A stretch of DNA of 64,000 nt from Streptomyces sp. Ncost-T10-10d (GTDB lineage: Bacteria; Actinomycetota; Actinomycetes; Streptomycetales; Streptomycetaceae): the NCBI RefSeq assembly GCF_900091955.1, contig NZ_FMDF01000149.1, forward strand, positions 1 to 64,000, given 5' to 3'. Position 1 is the stretch's first letter. Every line of letters starts with the position of its first letter. The notes beneath the pieces are model-generated. The model saw only the letters and a program-made list of their open reading frames with translations. It was not told the DNA's origin and searched no databases. Positions 1 through 9,178 of the stretch are shown piece by piece. The position numbers were made by a program, and so were the translations under genes.

Positions 1-189
1 GAGCTGGAGCAGCGGCCGTCCGGGCGCGCGGTCGAGTCGAGGCCCGCGACGACATGAGCACGGGGAGTGCGGCGTGTGGGCACCGGCGCAGTCCGGTGGC
101 CGCTCTGTCCCCAAATGCCGGAACGGCCTGAACCGGACTCGCCGGACGGACTCGAATCCGTCGCCTGACCAGGGCGTTCGCCCGGGTGG

Positions 190-219
190 CGGGAGTGGCC
201 GCGGGCGACACCATAGGAT
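190..219 (+). promoter_or_regulatory. possible promoter of the gatCAB operon
   Basis: A TAGGAT hexamer at 214-219 is a good Streptomyces vegetative -10 and would start the transcript near 225, about 33 bases before the gatC ATG. No clear -35 is seen in the G-rich stretch before it. The first 190 bases of the window hold no reading frame I can support on either strand. Confidence 0.35.
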
Positions 220-257
220 TGGGCCAAAACCACACACCAACCCCTGAGGATCGCTGC

Positions 258-554
258 ATGCCTGGCATCACGCGCGAGGAGGTCGCCCACCTCGCCCGGC
301 TGGCGCGTCTGGAGCTGAAGGGCGAAGAGCTCGATCACTTCGCCGGTCAGCTCGACGACATCATCGGCGCGGTCGCCCGCGTCTCCGAGGTCGCCGACCA
401 AGACGTACCGCCGACCTCCCACCCGCTGCCGCTGACCAACGTCATGCGCGCGGACGAGGTCCGTCCGTCGCTCACCCCCGAGCAGGCGCTCTCCGGCGCC
501 CCGGCCCAGGAGCAGCAGCGTTTCAAGGTGCCGCAGATCCTGGGGGAGGACTAA
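258..554 (+). CDS. gatC: Asp-tRNA(Asn)/Glu-tRNA(Gln) amidotransferase subunit C
   Basis: A 98-residue subunit that clamps GatA to GatB in the cytoplasmic GatCAB complex, which converts misacylated Glu-tRNA(Gln) and Asp-tRNA(Asn) to the correct amide. The N-terminal ITREEVAHLARLARLEL helix is the GatC signature, and the central DVPPTSHP segment followed by LTNVMRADEV is also typical. I start at ATG 258, preceded by TGAGGA at 245-250; an upstream GTG-type extension from 186 adds 24 residues unlike the family. First gene of the gat operon, only 5 bases before gatA. The length is normal for the family. Confidence 0.95.
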   Translation: MPGITREEVAHLARLARLELKGEELDHFAGQLDDIIGAVARVSEVADQDVPPTSHPLPLTNVMRADEVRPSLTPEQALSGAPAQEQQRFKVPQILGED

Positions 555-559
555 AAGCC

Positions 560-2062
560 ATGACGGACAACAGCACCATCATCAAGCTCACCGCCGCCGA
601 GATCGCCGCGAAGATCACGTCCGGCGAGCTCACCGCCGTCGAGGTCACCGAGGCACACCTGGCCCGGATCGACGCGGTCGACGAGAAGGTCCACGCCTTC
701 CTGCACATCGACCGCGAGGGCGCGCTCGCGCAGGCCCGTGCCGTCGACGCGAAGAAGGCGGCCGGTGAGAAGCTCGGTCCGCTGGCCGGTGTCCCGCTCG
801 CGCTGAAGGACATCTTCACCACCGAGGGCATGCCGACCACCGTCGGCTCCAAGATCCTCGAAGGCTGGATCCCGCCGTACGACGCGACCCTCACCAAGAA
901 GCTGAAGGCTGCCGACGTCGTCATCCTCGGCAAGACCAACATGGACGAGTTCGCCATGGGGTCCTCCACCGAGAACAGCGCCTACGGCCCGACCGGCAAC
1001 CCGTGGGACCTCACCCGTATCCCGGGCGGCTCCGGCGGCGGCTCCTCGGCCGCGCTCGCGTCGTACGAGGCTCCGCTCGCCATCGGCACGGACACCGGCG
1101 GTTCCATCCGCCAGCCCGCAGCCGTCACCGGCACCGTCGGCGTCAAGCCCACCTACGGCGGCGTCTCCCGTTACGGCATGGTGGCGTTCTCCAGCTCCCT
1201 GGACCAGGGCGGGCCCTGCGCCCGTACCGTCCTGGACGCGGCCCTGCTGCACGAGGTGATCGCCGGGCACGACCCGATGGACTCGACGTCCATCGACGCC
1301 CCGGTCCCGCCGGTCGTCGAGGCCGCGCGCAACGGCAGCGTCGACGGCATGCGCATCGGTGTCGTCAAGCAGTTCGCCGGTGAGGGCTACCAGGCCGGCG
1401 TCGTCCAGCGCTTCAACGAGTCGGTCGAGCTGCTGAAGTCGCTCGGTGCCACGATCGTGGAGCTGGACTGCCCGTCGTTCGACCTGGCGCTGTCGGCGTA
1501 CTACCTGATCGCCCCGTCCGAATGCTCCTCCAACCTGGCCCGCTTCGACGCCATGCGTTACGGCCTGCGGGTCGGCGACGACGGCACGCGGTCCGCCGAG
1601 GACGTCACCGCGCTCACCCGCGAGGCCGGCTTCGGCGACGAGGTCAAGCGCCGCGTCATCCTCGGTACGTACGCCCTCAGCTCCGGCTACTACGACGCGT
1701 ACTACGGCTCGGCGCAGAAGGTCCGCACCCTCATCACCCAGGACTTCGAGAAGGCCTTCGAGCAGGTCGATGTGATCGTCTCCCCGACGACGCCCACCAC
1801 CGCCTTCCCGATCGGCGAGCGCGCCGACGACCCGATGGCGATGTACCTCGCGGACCTGTGCACCATTCCGACCAACCTCGCCGGCAACTCCGCCATGTCG
1901 CTGCCCTGCGGCCTGGCCCCGGAGGACGGCCTGCCGGTCGGACTGCAGATCATCGCCCCCGCCATGAAGGACGACCGGCTGTACAAGGTCGGAGCCGCCG
2001 TCGAGGCCGCCTTCGTGGAAAAGTGGGGCCACCCGCTGCTGGAGGAGGCTCCGTCGCTGTGA
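560..2062 (+). CDS. gatA: Asp-tRNA(Asn)/Glu-tRNA(Gln) amidotransferase subunit A
   Basis: Glutaminase/amidase subunit (500 residues) that releases ammonia from glutamine or asparagine for transamidation of the tRNA bound by GatB. The amidase signature is complete: GKTNMDEFAMGSS carries the catalytic-scaffold Lys, and the glycine/serine-rich PGGSGGGSSAA stretch followed by GTDTGGSIRQPA holds the cis-Ser and nucleophile Ser of the Ser-Ser-Lys triad. Full family length. It lies directly after gatC and its TGA overlaps the GTG of the next small gene, so translation is probably coupled. Confidence 0.97.
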   Translation: MTDNSTIIKLTAAEIAAKITSGELTAVEVTEAHLARIDAVDEKVHAFLHIDREGALAQARAVDAKKAAGEKLGPLAGVPLALKDIFTTEGMPTTVGSKILEGWIPPYDATLTKKLKAADVVILGKTNMDEFAMGSSTENSAYGPTGNPWDLTRIPGGSGGGSSAALASYEAPLAIGTDTGGSIRQPAAVTGTVGVKPTYGGVSRYGMVAFSSSLDQGGPCARTVLDAALLHEVIAGHDPMDSTSIDAPVPPVVEAARNGSVDGMRIGVVKQFAGEGYQAGVVQRFNESVELLKSLGATIVELDCPSFDLALSAYYLIAPSECSSNLARFDAMRYGLRVGDDGTRSAEDVTALTREAGFGDEVKRRVILGTYALSSGYYDAYYGSAQKVRTLITQDFEKAFEQVDVIVSPTTPTTAFPIGERADDPMAMYLADLCTIPTNLAGNSAMSLPCGLAPEDGLPVGLQIIAPAMKDDRLYKVGAAVEAAFVEKWGHPLLEEAPSL

Positions 2063-2298
2063 GCGCACTGACCAAGGCCAAGGGCTTCAAGAAGTCCAAG
2101 ACCGGTACGTACCTGTCCATCGGCACCACCGCTTTCGGGGCGCTCGGCGTCATCAAGCAGGCCAGGAAGGCCCGCTTCGAACACGACACGCTCCGACTGA
2201 TCGACGCCGTTGTCTCCGCCGCCGCCATCGCCACTGGTGTCGCCCTGCTGCTGCGCGAACTCAAGCGCATCGGCGATGACGACGTACTGCTGGGCTGA
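2059..2298 (+). CDS. small membrane-associated protein of unknown function between gatA and gatB
   Basis: Encodes 79 residues beginning SALTKAKGFKKSKTGTYLS. The N-terminus is strongly basic; one hydrophobic helix (about residues 48-65, VVSAAAIATGVALLL) looks like a single membrane segment, and the end is acidic (GDDDVLLG). The GTG overlaps the gatA stop by four bases and gatB follows after 15 bases, so it is embedded in the gat operon. I recall a small gene in this position in other Streptomyces but know no function for it. The length and coding GC pattern support a true gene. Confidence 0.75.
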   Translation: MSALTKAKGFKKSKTGTYLSIGTTAFGALGVIKQARKARFEHDTLRLIDAVVSAAAIATGVALLLRELKRIGDDDVLLG

Positions 2299-2313
2299 GA
2301 GGGAAGTTTCACC

Positions 2314-3822
2314 GTGACTGTCACTGACCTGGTGTCGTACGAGGACGCGCTCGCGTCCTACGACCCCGTCATGGGCCTGGAGGTCCATGTCGAGCTCGGC
2401 ACCAAGACCAAGATGTTCTGCGGCTGCTCGACCGAACTCAAGCAGGACGCCAACTCCCAGACCTGCCCGGTCTGTCTCGGCCTGCCCGGCGCACTGCCGG
2501 TCGTCAACGAGATCGGCGTCGAGTCAGCCATCAAGATCGGCCTCGCGCTGAACTGCGAGATCGCCGAGTGGTGCCGCTTTGCTCGGAAGAACTACTTCTA
2601 TCCGGACATGCCGAAGAACTTCCAGACCTCCCAGTACGACGAGCCGATCGCCTACAACGGTTATCTGGACGTCCAGCTGGAGGACGGGGAGATCTTCCGG
2701 GTGCAGATCGAGCGCGCCCACATGGAGGAGGACACCGGCAAGTCGACCCACGTCGGCGGTGCCACCGGCCGTATCCAGGGCGCGTCCCACTCCCTGCTCG
2801 ACTACAACCGTGCGGGCATCCCGCTCATCGAGATCGTCACCAAGCCGATCGAGGGCGCGGGCGCACGTGCCCTCGAGGTCGCCAAGGCGTACGTCGCCGA
2901 GCTCCGCGAGCTCATCAAGGCGCTCGGTGTGTCGGAGGCCCGGATGGAGATGGGCCAGATGCGCTGCGACGTCAACCTGTCGCTGCGCCCCAACGGCACC
3001 GAGACGTTCGGTACGCGCTCCGAGACGAAGAACGTGAACTCGCTGCGTTCCGTCGAGCGCGCGGCCCGCTTCGAGATCCAGCGCCACGCCGCGGTGCTGA
3101 GCTCGGGCGGCACGGTCGTGCAGGAGACCCGGCACTTCCACGAGGAGGACGGCTCCACCACGGCCGGCCGCATCAAGGACAACGCCGAGGACTACCGCTA
3201 CTTCCCCGAGCCCGACCTGGTGCCGGTCGCCCCGGCCCGCGAGTGGGTCGAGGAGCTCCGCAAGGGCCTCCCCGAGATGCCGCGGGTGCGCCGCAACCGG
3301 CTGAAGGAGGAGTGGGGCGTCTCCGAGCACGACATGCAGTCCATCCTCAACGCCGGTGCGGTCGACCTGATCGTCGCCACGACCGACGCGGGCGCCCCCT
3401 CGGACCAGGCCCGCAAGTGGTGGATGGGCGAGCTGGCCCGTAACGCCAACGAGACCGGCCGCGGCCTCGACGAGCTGCCGATCACCCCGGTGCAGGTCGC
3501 CAGGGTGGCCGAGCTCGTCACCTCGGGCGACCTCAACGACAAGCTGGCTCGCCAGGTCATCGAGGGCGTCCTCGCGGGCGAGGGCGACCCGGACACCGTC
3601 GTCGAGAAGCGCGGCCTGAAGGTCGTCTCCGACGAGGGCGCGCTGGGCGCTGCCGTGGACGAGGCCATCGCCGCCAACGCGGCCATCGCGGACAAGATCC
3701 GCGGCGGCAAGGTCGCGGCGGCGGGCGCGCTCGTCGGCGCGGTCATGAAGGCCACCCGCGGCCAGGCGGACGCGGCCCGTGTGCGCGAGCTGATCCTGGA
3801 GAAGCTCGGCGTCGAGGGCTGA
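2314..3822 (+). CDS. gatB: Asp-tRNA(Asn)/Glu-tRNA(Gln) amidotransferase subunit B
   Basis: The tRNA-binding kinase/transamidase subunit (502 residues). It phosphorylates the mischarged tRNA side chain and transfers ammonia channelled from GatA. The cradle domain begins GLEVHVELGTKTKMFCGC, with a Cys cluster (CGCS ... CPVCLGLPG) typical of GatB; RAHMEEDTGKS and LLDYNRAGIPLIEIVT are family signatures. The C-terminal helical/YqeY-like tail (about residues 350-500) recognises tRNA. The GTG start has GAGAGGGAAG upstream. Last gene of the operon, followed by a strong hairpin. Confidence 0.97.
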   Translation: MTVTDLVSYEDALASYDPVMGLEVHVELGTKTKMFCGCSTELKQDANSQTCPVCLGLPGALPVVNEIGVESAIKIGLALNCEIAEWCRFARKNYFYPDMPKNFQTSQYDEPIAYNGYLDVQLEDGEIFRVQIERAHMEEDTGKSTHVGGATGRIQGASHSLLDYNRAGIPLIEIVTKPIEGAGARALEVAKAYVAELRELIKALGVSEARMEMGQMRCDVNLSLRPNGTETFGTRSETKNVNSLRSVERAARFEIQRHAAVLSSGGTVVQETRHFHEEDGSTTAGRIKDNAEDYRYFPEPDLVPVAPAREWVEELRKGLPEMPRVRRNRLKEEWGVSEHDMQSILNAGAVDLIVATTDAGAPSDQARKWWMGELARNANETGRGLDELPITPVQVARVAELVTSGDLNDKLARQVIEGVLAGEGDPDTVVEKRGLKVVSDEGALGAAVDEAIAANAAIADKIRGGKVAAAGALVGAVMKATRGQADAARVRELILEKLGVEG

Positions 3823-3858
3823 TCCCGTCCCCTGCGTGGGCGGTTTCCGCACGTCCCT

Positions 3859-3899
3859 GAAGGGGTGGTGCACCCGTGAGCCGGGTGCACCGCCCCTTC
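3859..3899 (+). terminator. terminator hairpin after gatB
   Basis: A 17-base left arm (3859-3875) pairs with 3883-3899 around a 7-base loop, with one G-T pair. There is no T-run, as is common in Streptomyces. It separates the gat operon from the downstream permease. Confidence 0.75.
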
Positions 3900-3921
3900 A
3901 CCCATCCGGAGAGTCAGTCCG

Positions 3922-5181
3922 CTGAACACCGTCACTGCCGAGATCGTCTCCGTCGTCCTCCTGCTCGGCGTGCTGGCCTTCGCCGTCGTACGCCCCCGGG
4001 GGCTGCCGGAGGCGACCGTTGCCGTGCCCGTGGCCGTGCTGGTGACCGTGGCCGGTGCGGTCCCGTGGCCGGAAGCCCGCGCACAGGTGGGCAGCCTGCT
4101 GCCGGTCGTCGGATTCCTCGCGGCGATTCTGGTCCTGGCCCAGCTCTGTGCGGACGAGGGGCTGTTCACGGCCGCCGGTGATCTGGTCGCCCGGGCCTGC
4201 GGCGGACGGACCGGTCCCCTGCTCGGCGGGGTCTTCGTCGTGGCCTCCGTGATCACCGCTGTGCTCAGCCTGGACGCGACCGTGGTCCTGCTGACCCCCG
4301 TCGTCCTCGCCACAGCCGCCCGCGTCGGCGCCCGCCCCCGCCCGTACGTCTACGCCTGTGCGCACCTGGCCAACTCGGCGTCCCTGCTGCTGCCGGTCTC
4401 CAATCTCACCAACCTCCTGGCGTTCACCGCGAGCGGCCTCTCCTTCACCCGCTTCGCCGCGCTGATGACCCTGCCGTGGCTGGCCGCCATCGCCGTCGAG
4501 TACGCCGTGTTCCGCCGGGTCTTCGCCGCCGATCTGGCAGCGGGTGCGTATCCGTCGAGGCCGCGGGAGGACCGTCCGGGCATCCCCGTTTTCACGCTCG
4601 TCGTCCTTGCCCTGACCCTGGGCGGATTCGTCGTCACCTCGTTCGCGGGTGCGGAACCGCTGTGGGCGGCGCTGGCGGGTGCCGGGGTGCTGGCCGTCCG
4701 TGCGCTGGCGAAGCGCGAGACCACCGTCAGGGGCCTCGTCCGCTCCGCCAACCCGCTGTTCTGCCTGTTCGTACTGGCGCTGGGCGTCGTGGTCAAGGCC
4801 GTGGTCGACAACGGCCTCGGTGCGGGGATCGACACCCTCCTGCCGGGCGGCTCGTCGCTTCCCGCGCTGCTTGCAGTGGCCGCGGTGGCGGCCGTGCTCG
4901 CCAACCTGATCAACAACCTGCCCGCGATCCTCGCTCTGCTCCCGGTCGTCGCGGCCGCGGGTCCCGGCCCGCTGCTTGCCGCACTGATCGGCGTGAACCT
5001 CGGCCCGAACCTCACGTACGTCGGCTCGCTCGCCACCCTGCTCTGGCGCCGCATCCTGCACAGCCACGGTGCCGCGCCCGACCTCGGCCACTTCACCCGG
5101 CTGGGGCTGCTGACCGTACCGGCGACGCTGGCCGTGTCGACGGTCGCGCTGTGGGGTGCGCTGCAGCTGATCGGGGTGTGA
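3922..5181 (+). CDS. ArsB/SLC13-type membrane permease
   Basis: An integral membrane transporter of the ion transporter superfamily that contains ArsB and SLC13 permeases. About 10 hydrophobic segments run the length of the protein. Family signatures are the half-repeat ANLINNLPAILALLPVV and, near the end, GVNLGPNLTYVGSLATLLW, which matches the ArsB-type motif; an equivalent N-terminal segment is ANSASLLLPVSNLTNLLAF. The substrate (arsenite, dicarboxylate or other anion) cannot be read from the sequence, and no arsR or arsC is adjacent. I place the start at CTG 3922 (419 residues) because it has GGAG at 3908-3911 and restores the first membrane helix. GTG 3970 is the first standard start but would cut that helix. 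Confidence 0.8.
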   Translation: MNTVTAEIVSVVLLLGVLAFAVVRPRGLPEATVAVPVAVLVTVAGAVPWPEARAQVGSLLPVVGFLAAILVLAQLCADEGLFTAAGDLVARACGGRTGPLLGGVFVVASVITAVLSLDATVVLLTPVVLATAARVGARPRPYVYACAHLANSASLLLPVSNLTNLLAFTASGLSFTRFAALMTLPWLAAIAVEYAVFRRVFAADLAAGAYPSRPREDRPGIPVFTLVVLALTLGGFVVTSFAGAEPLWAALAGAGVLAVRALAKRETTVRGLVRSANPLFCLFVLALGVVVKAVVDNGLGAGIDTLLPGGSSLPALLAVAAVAAVLANLINNLPAILALLPVVAAAGPGPLLAALIGVNLGPNLTYVGSLATLLWRRILHSHGAAPDLGHFTRLGLLTVPATLAVSTVALWGALQLIGV

Positions 5182-5197
5182 TCGGGTGCGGGGCGCG

Positions 5198-5237
5198 GTT
5201 GGACTTTCCCGGCCGACCTGTTGGACGTTCACCACCG
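5198..5237 (+). promoter_or_regulatory. direct repeat resembling a PhoP (PHO box) site
   Basis: GTTGGACTTTCCC (5198-5210) and GTTGGACGTTCACC (5220-5233) repeat at a 22-base period, twice the 11-base unit of Streptomyces PHO boxes, and the second contains the consensus core GTTCACC. It precedes a phospholipase-type gene, a plausible phosphate-starvation target. The middle unit is poor, so this is tentative. Confidence 0.35.
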
Positions 5238-5313
5238 AGCCGTACGAAATCCTTCCCGGCGCCACCTGGCTTGATTAGTTTCCGGGCTGAACGACATGAC
5301 TCGGGAGGCTCAC

Positions 5314-7439
5314 TTGACCACGGACATTTCACGGCGACGGCTCTTCGCGCTCGGCGGCGGTGCACTCGGCGTCGCGGCTGCGGGGTCACTGCTTCCGCCG
5401 TCGCTGCAGGCCGCGATTGCCGCGCAGCCGGAACATTCGGCGGGGTCCGGTGGCGGTGACGGGCTCGGAGCCATCAAGCATGTGGTGATCCTGATGCAGG
5501 AGAATCGTTCCTTCGACCATTACTTCGGGACGCTCCGAGGAGTGCGCGGCTTCGGCGACCGCAACGCCGTCGAACTGCCCTCCGGCAAGCCCGTCTTCGA
5601 GCAGCCCGCCCCGCTGGGCACCTCGGTGCTGCCGTTCCCGGTGCGGGACGCCGCCGAGACGCAGAAGAAGGACCTCCAGTACATCGGCGCGCTCGACCAT
5701 TCCTGGAGCGGTGGCGGGAAGGCCTGGGCCGGGGGTGGATGAACGGCTGGGTGACCGCGAAGACGGCCGCCACCATGGCGTACTACGACCGCCGTGACAT
5801 CCCGCTGCACTACGAACTGGCCGACACCTTCACGGTCTGCGACGCCTACCACTCCTCCATCCACACCTCGACCAGCCCCAACCGCAACCACCTGTGGAGC
5901 GGGAAGACGGGCAACGAGGCGAACGGCAAGCGGGCCGTCGGGAACGACGCGTACAACGAGGGCACGCACCCCGGGTACGACTGGGGCACGTACGCGGAGC
6001 GGCTGGAGAAGGCCGGGCGCAGCTGGCGCACGTACACCGAGTGGGAGAACTTCACCGACAACCAGATCGAGTTCTTCGCCACCTTCAAGGCGATCGCCCG
6101 CAAGGCGCTGGCGAAGACCGGCGGCCATACGTACATGGAGTCGTTCTACTCGGCGGTACGGGACGCGGACGCCACGGAGCGGGAGCAGCTGTTCGCTCTG
6201 CTCGAAGAGGGCGTCGCCACCCTGGACAAGGCCGAACGCAGCCTCTTCGAGCGTGCATTGCGCCGGGTGGAGACCGGAACGCTGGCCGATGAGTTCGCCA
6301 AGGACGTGGCGGCGGGCACGCTGCCCGAGGTCTCCTATCTGGTGCCGTCGGCCGTCGACTCCGAGCACCCGAGCGTCTCCTCGCCGATCCACAGCGCGAC
6401 GATCGTCTACAAGATCCTGGACGCGCTGGGCAAGCACCCCGATGTGTGGCGGCACACCGCTGTCCTCATCAACTACGACGAGAACGACGGCTTCTTCGAC
6501 CACGTGCCGCCGCCGGTCGCGCCGCCCGAGGTGGCCGAGGAACAGTGGGAGGGCAAGCCCACCGGTCTCGGGATCCGGGTGCCGCTGCTCGTCGTGTCGC
6601 CGTGGACCGTGGGCGGCTACGTCTGCTCCGAGGTCTTCGACCACACCTCCGTGATCCGCTTCCTGGAGCGCTGGACCGGCGTGAAGGAACCGAACATCAG
6701 CGACTGGCGGCGCACCGTCACCGGCGATCTGACCTCGGCCTTCGACTTCAAGCGCGCGCGGCGCCGGCCCGAGGTCGAGCAGCCCGCCGCCATCCCGCCG
6801 TTCAGCGGACGCTGGGCGCCGAAGCCGCCGCTCGTGCAGCACATGCCCGTACAGGAGCCCGGAGCCCGCCCGGCCCGCGCGCTGCCGTACCAGCCGGACG
6901 CCCAGGCGAAGCTGGTGGACGGGGCGGTGCAGGTGGCCCTGAGCAACACGGGGCGCTCGTCGGCGCACTTCGCGCTGTATCCGTACGCCGGGGAGTTCCC
7001 CGTACCGCAGCACCGGGATGTGAGGGGCACGGCGCGATGGACGGTGCCCCTCGCCGGTGCGGCGTACCGGTTCACGGTGACCGGGCCGAACGGCTTCCGG
7101 CGCGAGTTCGCCGGGCCCGCGAAGGACGGCGTTTCGGCCGGGGCCGAGGTCGCCTCGCGGGTCGACGCGCACGAGCGGGATCTGCATCTCACCCTGCGCA
7201 ACACGGGGCGGACGACGCTCACCTTCACCGTGCGGCCGTTGGGGTACGTCGACGAGGCGGACCTGCGGGACTGGACCAGGACCGTCAAGGTCAAGCCGGG
7301 ACGCAGCCGTACGGTCGTGCACTCGGCGGCCGACGCACACGGCTGGTACGACCTGTCCGTCACCGTCGACGGGGACGATGTCTTCCGGCGACGGCTGATG
7401 GGGCACATCGAGAACGGCCGGGCGAGCGTCTCCGGCTGA
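5314..7439 (+). pseudogene. Tat-exported phosphocholine-type phospholipase C, frameshifted
   Basis: A secreted phosphoesterase (bacterial acid phosphatase/phospholipase C family) that would cleave phospholipid head groups outside the cell. Start TTG 5314 follows GGGAGG (5303-5308) and gives a twin-arginine signal (SRRRLFALGGG plus a hydrophobic stretch). The catalytic signatures ENRSFDHYFG, HTSTSPNRNHLWSG and YDENDGFFDHVPPP are intact, as are the C-terminal beta domains. However the frame breaks at 5731-5742: the family pattern WAGGWMNGW needs six G residues and only five are present, so frame 1 stops at 5740-5742 while the rest (from ATG 5739) is open in another frame. Total length if repaired is about 708 residues, normal for the family. 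It is either a true mutation, a slippage site, or a sequencing error. Confidence 0.8.
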
Positions 7440-7517
7440 CGGGCCGTCCGGCAGGCCTCCGTACGGGGGTTCGGCGTCCACCGGAACCGCCGCGGCGCGG
7501 CATGCGTTTCCTTGATC

Positions 7518-8993
7518 ATGACTGAACTGATCGGGAAATGGGCCGGAGTCACGGCGGGCGCCGCTCCCGAGGAGGCGGACCCCGTCGTCCTGGAGTGCGC
7601 CCGCCTGCTCGCCGCCGAACCGGACGGCGAGCAGGCGGTCCTGCTGACCTTCGGTCTGGTGAACATGGCGCGGTACGTCCTCGGGCGACGCGGCGCCGGC
7701 GTCGAGCGGGTCGTGGTGGACGCGCTCGGCGCCGCCGCCGAGGCCATGGACGAGCAGTGTCTTCAGGCCGGCGGGTGCGGGCACGCGGCCCATCCGTACA
7801 CCGACAGCCTGGAGGAGTGGGACACGGACGCGGACGCGCTGCTCGACGCGCCGGACGTCCAGGTTCCGCTCGCTGCGTGGGACGAGGCCGAGGTCTGCCC
7901 CCACAACGCCGCCGGATGGGCTCGGACGGCCGCCGATGTGATCCTGCCAGGCAGCACGGACGGCATCCCCGAGATCGTCCCCGAAAGCCATCAGAGATAC
8001 ATCCGCAGCCTGGGCAGTGTGCTCAACGACTATCCGAACGGTGATCCGTTCTGGGACCTGGAGATCCACGCCGGACCGCCCAGCGGTCTCTCCCGGGCCG
8101 CTCTCGCCGGCTATGTCGTCGTCGCCCATGCGAACTGCTGGTACGCGGGGTCGGGCCGGATCAGACGGCGGTCGCTGCTCGACGACATGATCGAGGGCCT
8201 GGAGTCCGTACTGCCGCTGCTGCCGGACGAGGCCTGCGCGCACGAGGACGGCGAGCACCCGGCACTGCACTCCGGCAGCGACCAGCAGGCCGCCGAGGGC
8301 ATCCACCTGCAGAGTCCCGGCGGCCGGACCGTCCTGCGCGAGGAACACGAGGACGGTCACGGGGCCTCGCTGGAGGCATGGACGTGCACCACCTTCCTGC
8401 GCGCCCTCGCCGTCGAGGCCCGCGACCATCTGCGCGAAGCGGTCGACAGACTCTTCGGCACCCGGGAGACAGCACATCTGGACCCGGTGTATCTGCGCCC
8501 CGACGGCCGGCTCGACATCAAACCGCTGAGCGAGCGGCATGTCCCGTTCAAGGACGAGACGGCCTCCGAGGAGGCGGCGCTCTGGGCCGCCCGGCGGTAC
8601 GAGCAGCTCGGCCCCGACGGACCCGCGCTCGACCGGACCGTCCTGCTGCTCCTGATGGGCACGGCGGCCGATTCCCTGCAGCTGTCGTACGGAATCGCCC
8701 GCGAGATCCTCGGAATCCTCCGTACCGCTGCCGCCACCCTGCCCGGCGGCGCATGCGCCCACGCGGACGGCCATGCGCCCGGCCATGAGCGCACGTCCGA
8801 CCGCTTGGCACGCATCGCGCACCTCTACGCCCCCGACGCATGCCCCGCCCTTGGCCCGGACTCCGGCCAGGGCTTCGGGAGCGAGGTGCTGACCTGCCCC
8901 GTCCATCTGGCGGAGGCCGTGGCGAAGGGAATCGCGGAGATCGAGGAGCAGTTCGAGGAAGAACTGGAGGCGGCGGAACGACTGACCGAGTGA
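7518..8993 (+). CDS. hypothetical protein with repeated Cys-x-His motifs
   Basis: A 491-residue soluble, acidic protein that I do not recognise. Coding GC pattern is strong across its full length. Cys/His pairs recur: GGCGHAAHP, EVCPHNA, EACAHEDGEHPALH, GACAHADGHAPGH and LTCPVHL, each in a similar setting and spread over the whole chain, suggesting metal binding or a repeated structural element. The C-terminus is a charged helix (EEQFEEELEAAERL). No signal peptide or membrane segment. ATG 7518 is used; the TTG two codons earlier is possible and there is no obvious ribosome site. It follows the broken phosphoesterase by 78 bases. Confidence 0.75.
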   Translation: MTELIGKWAGVTAGAAPEEADPVVLECARLLAAEPDGEQAVLLTFGLVNMARYVLGRRGAGVERVVVDALGAAAEAMDEQCLQAGGCGHAAHPYTDSLEEWDTDADALLDAPDVQVPLAAWDEAEVCPHNAAGWARTAADVILPGSTDGIPEIVPESHQRYIRSLGSVLNDYPNGDPFWDLEIHAGPPSGLSRAALAGYVVVAHANCWYAGSGRIRRRSLLDDMIEGLESVLPLLPDEACAHEDGEHPALHSGSDQQAAEGIHLQSPGGRTVLREEHEDGHGASLEAWTCTTFLRALAVEARDHLREAVDRLFGTRETAHLDPVYLRPDGRLDIKPLSERHVPFKDETASEEAALWAARRYEQLGPDGPALDRTVLLLLMGTAADSLQLSYGIAREILGILRTAAATLPGGACAHADGHAPGHERTSDRLARIAHLYAPDACPALGPDSGQGFGSEVLTCPVHLAEAVAKGIAEIEEQFEEELEAAERLTE

Positions 8994-9178
8994 GATGGCC
9001 TGAGGTCGCTGCGACTTGGGGGCCACGGAAATTCCTGCGGCCATTGTGAGTAAGGCCACGAAAGCGACAAATGATCACCTTCGGCTGCCAGAGTGGCGGT
9101 TCTCAGGTCATGTGTTCTTTGCGGGTAATTCATGTTTTGTCCCGGTAAAGATCCGCGAACCCTCAGGGAGCACGTCCG

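Noticed and set aside
5739..7439. Second half of the phosphoesterase as an independent gene
   Set aside because: It begins in mid-domain without a ribosome site, and the two halves join exactly if one G is restored.
5520..9059. A 1179-codon open frame on the minus strand
   Set aside because: It is an antisense shadow of the phosphoesterase and 7518 genes: its residues (Arg/Gly/Val/Asp-rich) show no family motif, as expected from high third-position GC.
8994..9178. A small RNA or riboswitch before the MMPL gene
   Set aside because: The stretch is AT-richer and looks conserved in style, but I cannot find a stable fold, promoter pair or known motif.
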